A stretch of DNA of 64,000 nt from Dasypus novemcinctus (lineage: Eukaryota; Chordata; Mammalia; Cingulata; Dasypodidae). Within the stretch, counting starts at the first letter, position 1; each line of letters starts with the position of its first letter. The position numbers and the translations under genes were made by a program. Below are positions 57,090 to 64,000 of this stretch, one piece after another. The stretch covers positions 27,264,084 to 27,328,083 of the forward strand of contig NC_080702.1 in assembly GCF_030445035.2 (NCBI RefSeq), written 5' to 3'. The notes under the pieces were generated by a model that had not been told where the DNA came from, ran no database searches, and saw nothing but the letters and a program-made list of their open reading frames with translations.

Positions 57090-57245
57090 TCCTTCTCTGC
57101 CCTCCGTTTCTAATCTCCCTCCACACACTTACTTCATCCCAGCCACACTGGTCTCCCTTCATGGGCTGGAATCTTCTAGCCTCATTCCTACCTCAGGTAT
57201 CTGCCATTCCCTCTGCACAGAATGCCCTTCCCTCAGCCAGTCTTT
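57090..57245 (-). mobile_element. L2 fragment (continues after the SINE to ~57710)
   Basis: tctgccattccctctgcaca, gaatgcccttccctc and, after the SINE, ttaaatgtctccttcctcag follow the order of the L2 3' region. Confidence 0.6.
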
Positions 57246-57649
57246 TGTTTTTTAAAGATTTATTTTATTTCTCTCACCCCCCCGCCCCCAGTTGTCTGCT
57301 CTCTCCATCTGCTGTGTGTTTTTCTGCGTCCACTTGCATTCTTGTCAGCGGCACCAGGAATCTGCATCTCTTTTTGTTGCATCGTTTTGCTGCGTCAGCT
57401 CTCCGTGTGGGCGGCGCCATTCCTGGGCAGGCTGCACTTTCTTTCGCGCTGGGCGGCTCTCCTTATGGGGCGCACTCCTTGCGCATGGGGCTCCCCTACG
57501 CGGGGGACACCCCTGCGTGGCAGGGCACTCCTTGCGCACATCAGCACTGCGCATGGGCCAGCTCCACACGGGTCAAGGAGGCCCGGGGTTTGAACCCTGG
57601 ACCTCCCATGTGGTAGGCGGATGCTCTATCCATTGAGCCACATCCGCTC
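57246..57649 (-). mobile_element. DAS-type SINE inserted into an L2 fragment
   Basis: The body is standard, with imperfect flanks tcag(c/t)cagt.. (57232-57245 and 57648-57661). The flanking sequence on both sides (ctctgcacagaatgcccttc and then aaatgtctccttcctcagac) reads as one interrupted L2 3' end. Confidence 0.88.
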
Positions 57650-57919
57650 AGTCAGTTCCTTAAATGTCTCCTTCCTCAGACAGACCTCCTTTCCCTTCCA
57701 TATCTAAGGACAGCCCAGTGACACAAGAAGGCTCCTCAGATTCTCTTACACCGGGCAGCGAAACAGGCCTAGGATGCCAAATGCTGAGGGCTGTGCACCT
57801 TATTCTATGCCACGTATATGTCAATAAGCAAAATTTCAAAACTAGGCCCGTCTCCCACTCATCCCTCTTGTTTATTGTGAATCTGCATAGCTGAAATTTT
57901 TCTGTTCGGATTGTTGCTT

Positions 57920-58025
57920 TCCACTAGAATTTCTGTTCCCCGGGGGGATGGAGTTTTTGTCTTCTTCGCACCTGTGCTCCCAGCTCCTAGGATGGTGCCT
58001 GGTATATGGTGAAACGTCAAGAAAA
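57920..58025 (+). mobile_element. L2 fragment
   Basis: gtttttgtcttcttcgcacc and ctaggatggtgcctggtata match the L2 3' end pattern. Confidence 0.6.
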
Positions 58026-58324
58026 AAGTGTGTTGGATGACAAATAACTACGAGGACACGGAGACCCAGGACAGAGAAGGGACTTGGCACTGGTCGCCCA
58101 GCCATGGAGAGGAGGCCTTGGCGTCGGGACGGAAGTCTGGCTCCTGGCTTCTGAGCCACCTCCAGCCAGACTTTCCATTCCTCCAAACCTTTCCAGACTC
58201 TTCCGGAATGTTCCAGATATTTCTAGACCATTAGTGAAACCCTCCAATGAGGAGCAGTCTGCAAACAACGCACTCCACACTGATACCTGTCATCAATCAT
58301 GGCAATGAAAGGATGGTTCTACTG

Positions 58325-59048
58325 TCTAATTTTTAAGGATTTATTTATTTCTCCCCAGCCCCTCATTATTCATCTTCCTTGCTTCTTTTTTTGTTTTAAA
58401 GATTTATTGATTTATTTCCCCTCTTCCCCTCCTCCCGTCCTGCTGTTTTTGCTGTCTGTGTTGCCTTCTCTTCTCATCTTTCTCCTCTAGGATTCACCGG
58501 GATTTGATCCTGGGGACCTCTGATGGGGAGAGAGGTTCTCTGTCAATTGCGCCACCTCAGTTCCTGGTCTCTGCTGCGCTTCACCTTGACTCTCCCTTGT
58601 CTCTCTTTTTGATGCTTCATCATCTTGCTGCGTGACTCATTTGCACAGGGCACTGGCTCATCATGGGGGCACTGGCTGGCTGCACAGGCACGCTTTCTCT
58701 TCTTCTTTTTAGGCTCCAGAGATCGAACCCAGGTCCTACCATATGGTAGGTGGAAGCTCTAGCACTTGAGCCGCATCCTCTTCCCATTCCTTGTTTCCTT
58801 AGGAGGCACCAGGAACCAAACCCGGGACTCCACTGTGGGAGGGAGGCGCCTAATTGCTTGAGCCACCTCTGTTCCCTGCTTTGTTGTGTCTCTCATTATG
58901 TTTTGCTTCTTGCGTCTCTTCTTGCATCATCTCGTTGTGTCAGCTTGTTGTGCCTGCCCATTGTCTTCTTTAGGAGGCACCCGGAATTGAACCAGGGACC
59001 TCCCATGTGGTAGGCAGGAGCTCAAGCGCTTGAGCCATACCCGTTTCC
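58325..59048 (-). mobile_element. Nested DAS-type SINEs
   Basis: An older element (tail 58325-58370, remainder 58786-59048 with two tRNA-like heads) is interrupted by a variant-body DAS SINE at about 58371-58785. The inner copy carries the ctgatggggagagaggttct segment. The ends of the inner copy are approximate. Confidence 0.75.
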
Positions 59049-60664
59049 CTCTAATGTCTTCTAATTTCAGGATTCACGTAGGTGACGTGCCAGTCAAACA
59101 AAAGGGATAACCCACGAGGTGTAAACTCACCACTCTCCCCCTTCCCCACCCTTGTCCAGGCCTCCTGTCACTCTGCCATCTTTGCTTCCTGCTTGTCCTT
59201 AGCATAACCGAGGAGGAGTCATCCATCCAAATGAAAACACTGATCCTGCCACTCCCAGCCCCGAAGGCCTCGAAGCTTTCTCTCTGCCCAGGAAAGAGCT
59301 TCCTTCCTGCAAAGGGCATTGCAAAGTCCAGTCTCAACTTGATTTTGACCTCCCACCCTTCCACACTCACCTTCGGCCCACTTTCTGCTGACTGAAATCC
59401 TGCCCACCCACAGCCTGCTTTGAAAGCCACCTTCTGTGGACCCAGAATATTTTGTAGGATTCATCGTTAGCGAAAGCCAGGTGGGCAGCCTGGCATGAAA
59501 GGACGCTGTGCTTGGGGAAAGCAACATACTTCCTTGTACGGTCAAACCGCGTGCTTCGTGGAGTCTACGCTTGTGAATTCACCCGCTCGCTAAGTTTAAT
59601 TCAAACCCCAGTGTCGATACTCAGGGTGCTTTGCAGTTGTCCATGGACCTGTGCTGAGCAGTGAAAATTTTACTCTGCCCAGCACTCACACTCAGCTGAG
59701 GGCGAACAAGGCTACTCTGCCTTCTTATTTTGGCTCTCAGACTATCAGCACGTGTCCCTCTTTATGGTCTATTTAGTGCCCTGCTTTTTTTTCACATATT
59801 TGTGCTTTTAGGGGTGATTTCGCTGTTTATAAATGGCCCCAAGGTTAGCTCTAAAGTGCTGTCTAGTGCACGTAAGTGCAAGAAGGATGGAGAAAATATG
59901 AAGGCTAGATACTCTGTGTTCAGAGTGAGCGACAGTGTCTTTAGGCATGAGTTCAATGCCACAGAATGAAAAATACGTATTAAATAAGTTGCCTTTAAAC
60001 AGAAACACATGTAAGACAAGGTAATGTGCTGATCGGTTGGTGAAAAGGTTGTGAGCAGAGGCTGGCAGCAACCTAGCCTTGATGTCCCCCAGGAGCCGTG
60101 GGTCAGCGTTTGCTAATCCAGGATCTGCAATCACTTTATAGAACATTACCGCGAATAACAGGACTCACTCGGCCCATCGGCTGTACCTACTTTCTTGTAT
60201 ATGCATTAAAAGTTTCTGGAAGGACACACTTGAAACGGTAGCAGTCTTAATTGTTGGAGGGAAGAGGAACTGGGCGGTTGGGGAGCCTTTTCTCTATAAT
60301 CGACTTTTGGACCTTTCTCCTTTGGAAGCACTTGACTGTTTTACCTATTCAAAATAAATGAAAATATACTTGTTCTCTGGTCGCCTCCTGTTTCTTATAT
60401 TCGTAGTAGCCTCTGCCTTCTCTGACACTGCACATCCTTGTTTACAGACACAGACTTTCTCGTTCTCTCTCCTGTATTTCAAGCTCCTGGAGGCAAAGAT
60501 TTGGTCAATTTTGAGTCTTCCTGGGGCCTCCTTGAGGCTTTCTCAATACAGTTTCTCAAACAGGTTTGCTTGCACGTCTGGTGTTCTGCTGAAAAGGAAG
60601 GACTGATGAAAGCCCAGGACAAATTTTGAGTTCCCAGTGATCAAAATCCAAATCAAAAGAGGAA
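59049..60664. other. Intergenic AT-richer unique sequence
   Basis: No gene is recognised. Weak L2-like text occurs at 60470-60520 (tatttcaagctcctggaggc). Confidence 0.55.
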
Positions 60665-61005
60665 TTCAGAAACAGCTTTTTTTTTTTTTTAAAAAAAAAA
60701 AAAAGCAGTTTTATTACAATATATTCACATATCATACAATCCATCCCAAGGGCACAATCACTGGCTTTTCATATTTTTCACAGAGTTGCGCAATCTTCAC
60801 CACAATCAACTTTAGAACATTTTCCTTGTTCCGAAAAGAAAAACCCTCTACCCCTTAGCAGTCACCTCTCAATTCCTCTCTCCTTCCCCAGCGCTACGTG
60901 ACATCTAATCTAATTCTGAACCTATAGATTTGTTTATCTTTGCATTTCATACAAATGGAATCATACCGTATGAATGATCAGAGCCAGCGATCATTTCTCT
61001 TATTT
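60665..61005 (-). mobile_element. L1-like 3' end, relatively young
   Basis: A poly-T/poly-A junction (60678-60705) is followed by agcagttttattacaatata, ttttcacagagttgcgcaat, and catttcatacaaatggaatc, an antisense L1 3' region. It is AT-rich and less decayed than the copies in SMARCA4 introns. Confidence 0.65.
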
Positions 61006-62859
61006 CCACTTACTTATTCAATCTTGGGCTGGCTCTAGACATCAGTCCCAGGAGGCTGAGGCCCCACGTGGGGGATAACCGAGAAGGGGCGGGTCCCTAA
61101 TCTCACCTTCCGGAAGGGACCAAAGCCTCATAGGTTACAGCCCATTTTAGAAGTTAGAGACCCCTTCTGGTCCCAGCCGGCTGGCAACTGTAGAGCCGAA
61201 AGGTGGCCCACGTGGGCTGTCATCAGAACGCGGAAGCAGGCCGCCGCTGGCTTGTACCAGTGAGTGGGCGAGCCCAGGGAACTTTCACACGAAGTGGGTC
61301 CCACGGAAGGCTTCTGTGCCCGGTGCCACCCAGGGAGAAGGCAGGGGCACGGCGATCAAAAAGAGGCCGTGGAAATTCAAAGGTGGGCGAAACCAAACCC
61401 AGCCGGTTGGCTCGCTCGTTTCGTCTGCGTGGGTTTCCCGCTGCTCAGCACCTTCATCGCATAAAAGAGCGCCCTGAGGCACTACGAGGTTGGCAGTGGA
61501 GAACTTAAGATGACTCAGGCCCTGGGGGCACTAGGTGACATCTCCGAGCTGGCAGGCGCAGAAGGGGGTCTTCCAGGGCCCTGGGGAAGACATTCCAGGA
61601 AACTCAGACCTCGGCATCTCAGGAATGCGCTTTCCAGGGCTCCGGTGGCCGTTTTGTCCCAGACCTGCCCTAACCTTGGGTAGAACCAGCTCTGCAAATT
61701 CCTTCCTAGGGACAAAGGGGAAAGCTGGGTTCACGCAGAAAGGGACTTGTTGTGTCTTGTAATTGTTCAGAAGGGAAACCAACCTCGTGTTCCTGATTTT
61801 AAAAATCTACCTCTTACAAGAATAAAAAGAAAAAGACCTCTATATTAATGCCACTGAATGATGCATTTACTGGTTAAGACGGCACATTTTATATTTACGG
61901 ATATTTTATGACCATGCCATTTTCTTTTCCAGAGGGCATGGTGACACCTTCGTAAACGTTGCAACAACTCTCAGAACTTGCCCGACCTTGTCGACTTCCC
62001 CGAGGGGTTGCTTATTAGCTCATCCCCAACTCTGAACCCGTCTAGTAAAGAGAAGCAAGCATTCTTAGCTCCCCTTTACAAGTTGGAGAAAGGCTAATTT
62101 ACTCGCCCCAGGACTGTCTGAGTCCACAGCGGTGGCTCTTCTCTGGCCCAACACTCTGCTGTGGATTCATGCCCATTTTTCTTTGAGGGTTCCCGTGTCC
62201 CCTTTTCTGCTGCTTCTCAGGGTTTCCCCCCAAAACCTGCTGAGAAGGTAATACTCCCTGCCCAGTGCGGTTCTCAACAACCCAAAGTATTGCATTTCAC
62301 CCCTGGGGGGACCTGCTGAGCCTGGCAGGCCCTTTGAGGGGATTCAGGTAAGTTTCCTGCACGTGCTTTTTTTTTTTTGCAAGGGGCATCTGGTGCTTGG
62401 ACCTTCAGGCTCAATAGTGAGACACCTGTTTTGGTTTTTTGTTTGTTTCCCATTTGTTTTGATTTCGCTCTGGGGGGAGGAAGCCGCCCTTCTGTGTGTC
62501 CAACTCCTTCTCTTAAAAGAATAAATCGATATTTACATCCAGACTCCGGGGATGGGGTCCATTGATTCCAGAGGTGTTTTTTTGTTTTTTTTTTTTGCTC
62601 ACGATTGTCCCAGAGAACAAAATTCGGGCTGCGCTTTCCTGAAGATTCCGTTGAACCTTCTCATCGATTCTTGTTTAGCACCAACTGGACCCAACCAGAC
62701 CCAAAACCTATAAAGAATTCCTGGAAAGGAAAAGGCCAGCGTAGACAGAGGCGGGCCTGGAGGGTGGGCAGGCCAGTTTCCATTTCTAAGTGTTTCCTTT
62801 TCTGAACCTGTCAGAGAATCATCTGGAAGGGAGGTCGCTCCCGGGGCACCGAAGAGAAA
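61006..62859. other. Intergenic region upstream of LDLR
   Basis: The DNA is mostly unique with little repeat content, compatible with distal regulatory function, but no specific site can be named from sequence alone. Confidence 0.5.
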
Positions 62860-62947
62860 CTCGGGGGGCGGGGGGGGAGGATCTCTCGGGAGGTGCATTT
62901 GGGGGAGTCGCTTCTTCGCCTGGCTGGGCAGACGCCAGCGACCGGGT

Positions 62948-62971
62948 CCCCCCCCCCCCCCCCCCCCCCCC
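62948..62971 (+). repeat. 24-base C homopolymer upstream of the LDLR promoter
   Basis: There is an uninterrupted run of 24 C, 105 bp before the SRE. Its real length is likely variable or uncertain in the assembly. Confidence 0.9.
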
Positions 62972-63000
62972 GGGCAGGGCTGGAAGGCGAGGCAGGGCGG

Positions 63001-63031
63001 CACGGGTTAAAAAGCGGCGACCTCACCTCGG
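63001..63031 (+). promoter_or_regulatory. Conserved upstream block of the LDLR promoter
   Basis: The block cacgggttaaaaagcgg, with cctcacctcgg after it, aligns with the human segment (cacgggttaaaaagccg and following) that contains a footprinted upstream element. The inverted TCACATCGG part of the human element is only partly kept here. Confidence 0.7.
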
Positions 63032-63037
63032 GCGTTG

Positions 63038-63054
63038 GAGACTCCGCCTCTCGC
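63038..63054 (+). promoter_or_regulatory. LDLR promoter repeat 1, Sp1-type site
   Basis: gagactccgcctctcgc aligns with human imperfect repeat 1 (aaactcctcctcttgc), a known Sp1-binding element that works with the SRE. The armadillo version is closer to a consensus GC box (ccgcctc). Confidence 0.75.
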
Positions 63055-63076
63055 GGGGAGGCGAAGCGCTTGGAAA

Positions 63077-63086
63077 ATCACCCCAC
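63077..63086 (+). promoter_or_regulatory. LDLR sterol regulatory element SRE-1 (repeat 2)
   Basis: ATCACCCCAC is a perfect match to SRE-1, the SREBP-binding decamer that activates LDLR when cell sterols are low. It sits in the same context as in human (gaaaatcaccccactgcaaa), 139 bp before the ATG. Confidence 0.95.
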
Positions 63087-63089
63087 TGC

Positions 63090-63101
63090 AAACCCCGCCC
63101 C
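63090..63101 (+). promoter_or_regulatory. LDLR promoter repeat 3, Sp1 site
   Basis: aaaccccgcccc lies 3 bp after the SRE and contains a consensus GC box (ccccgcccc). It corresponds to human repeat 3 (aaactcctcccc), the main Sp1 site of the promoter. Confidence 0.9.
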
Positions 63102-63131
63102 GCTGCGGGCAGCCGCGCCTTGAAAGGCGCC

Positions 63132-63224
63132 CGGGGCCCCGGGCCCCGCGTGCAGTCGCCGACGCCGGGGTTCCCAGCTCACGCTCCGCGCGGAGGCTCG
63201 GGGGGCCGTGGGGGAGCTGCGAGC
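63132..63224 (+). other. LDLR: LDLR 5' UTR (approximate)
   Basis: By alignment with the human gene, where transcription starts about 80-93 bp before the ATG, transcription should begin within or just after 63130-63145. The segment gggccccgcgtgcagtcgcc aligns with the human start-site region. The start is inferred, not seen. Confidence 0.6.
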
Positions 63225-63294
63225 ATGACACCCGCGGGCTGCGGGCTGCGCTGGGCCGTCGCCCTGCTCCTCGCCGCCGCGGCGGGGGCTGCAG
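63225..63294 (+). CDS. LDLR: LDLR exon 1, signal peptide (3' partial)
   Basis: This is the first coding exon of the low-density lipoprotein receptor, the cell-surface receptor that internalises LDL through clathrin-coated pits. The ATG at 63225 has the context gctgcgagcATG, as in human. The 70-nt coding part reads MTPAGCGLRWAVALLLAAAA then GAA and one base of a split codon; donor GTAAGG at 63295. The human exon contributes 67 nt, so there is one extra alanine codon in the hydrophobic core. The LRW(x)VALLLAAA core is shared. The N-terminal residues differ, as is common for signal peptides. All later exons lie beyond the window. The preceding promoter elements and the SMARCA4 neighbour confirm the identification. 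Confidence 0.96.
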
Positions 63295-63339
63295 GTAAGG
63301 CTGGCTCCAGGCGCCGCGCGCCAGGTCGGGGTGGGGCCC

Positions 63340-63730
63340 CGGGCTTGGGGAGCCCCCGAACCCCGGGAGCCCCTCAACTTTGGGAACCCTCAACTCGGGG
63401 GACCCCTTAACTCCGGGAGCCCCTGACCCCTGGGAACCCCAAAGTCGGGGAGCCCCCTTAACTCCGGGAGCCCCGAACTCGGCGAACCCGTGAACTCCGG
63501 GAGCCCAGGAACCTGGAGAACCCTAAACTCGGGGAGTCCCTTAATTCCGGGAGCCCCGAACTCGGGGAACCCGTGAAATCCGGGAGTCCCTGGACCTTGG
63601 GAACCCCAAACTCCGCGAGCCCCTGAACTTTGGGGACTGTAAACTCAGGGGAGCCCCTGAACTCGGGAGCCCCCGAAATCCGGGCGTCTCCGCACTCCGG
63701 GGGCCCTGAACTCGGGGAGCCCCCAAATTT
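63340..63730 (+). repeat. Imperfect ~20-bp tandem repeat in LDLR intron 1
   Basis: About 18-19 degenerate copies alternate between forms like aactccgggagccccg and aactcggggaaccc. It begins about 45 bp after the exon 1 donor. Confidence 0.8.
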
Positions 63731-64000
63731 GGGAAGCAGTCCCCCCCTCCCCCGCCCCGGTAACCAGCATCCGGCCCCTCCAAACATTTTGGGGGGCGTG
63801 GGTAGGAGAAAAACCCTTCCAGCCTTGGGAGACTTGTGGGAAAATGGCCCGAGGTCCTGCCCCAACGGTGGCAGGAAGCGCTGAAGGGCGCGCAGGTTTT
63901 AGGGGGGGCCCGGGCGCAGGTAACGGGGCGCAGCTGTCCCCGCAGCCTCCGCCCGCGGAGGGAACCCCTGGTTTTCCTCAGAGTTGGGGTTCTGAGGGAC

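Larger units (their letters stand above)
62860..63340. promoter_or_regulatory. CpG-rich LDLR promoter/exon 1 island
   Basis: Dense CpG and very high GC run from upstream of the conserved promoter elements through exon 1 into intron 1, against a less GC-rich intergenic region before 62,600. Limits are judged by eye. Confidence 0.65.

Noticed and set aside
57560..57650. tRNA-like sequences with A and B boxes in many places
   Set aside because: They are SINE heads derived from a tRNA, with tails and target-site duplications. None folds into an intact tRNA by eye.
45957..62859. An additional protein-coding gene between SMARCA4 and LDLR
   Set aside because: No set of exons with consistent splice sites and protein similarity was seen, and none is known at this place in human.

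Overview
This is a piece of a mammalian nuclear genome, almost certainly a xenarthran and most likely the nine-banded armadillo (Dasypus) or a close relative. Two observations support this. The genes are GT-AG spliced and correspond exon by exon to human SMARCA4 and LDLR. The window is also full of tRNA-derived SINEs of the DAS type described from armadillo. There are no prokaryotic operons, CRISPR arrays or intact mobile-element genes.

Positions 1-45,950 hold the 3' half of SMARCA4 (BRG1), the catalytic subunit of BAF (SWI/SNF) chromatin remodelers, on the + strand. Twenty coding exons were placed, from the exon with the ATP-binding P-loop (526-693) to the stop codon (45454-45456). They cover both RecA lobes of the ATPase, the SnAC region, the basic AT-hook region, the bromodomain and the acidic tail. 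Counted without the four surplus bases in the first exon, they encode 889 residues. That equals the C-terminal length of the 1647-residue human isoform when the 99-nt cassette exon is included. The 3' UTR ends at an AATAAA at 45931.

The SMARCA4 introns contain GC-rich minisatellites (units of about 42-75 bp) at 1-490, 5736-6475, 11512-12425, 14127-14600, 25062-25510 and 43010-43416. Several lie directly against splice sites. The introns also hold DAS SINEs, decayed L1 fragments and three copies of an LTR-like repeat.

Positions 45,950-62,900 are intergenic. I see no gene there, only DAS SINEs (including a four-element head-to-tail cluster at 53.1-53.9 kb and a nested pair at 58.3-59.0 kb), MIR/L2 fragments, and a 230-bp inverted duplication at 49.26/50.77 kb.

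Positions 62,900-64,000 hold the LDLR promoter, first exon and start of intron 1. The sterol regulatory element and flanking Sp1-type repeats are recognisable, and exon 1 encodes the signal peptide. The SMARCA4-LDLR order and orientation match human chromosome 19p13.2.

I did not find a new biological system. The points most worth checking are four single-base insertions in the P-loop exon (probably sequence errors), the minisatellites that supply 3' splice sites, a triple tandem acceptor, loss of the optional upstream acceptor before exon 28491-28744, and the altered LDLR core promoter.
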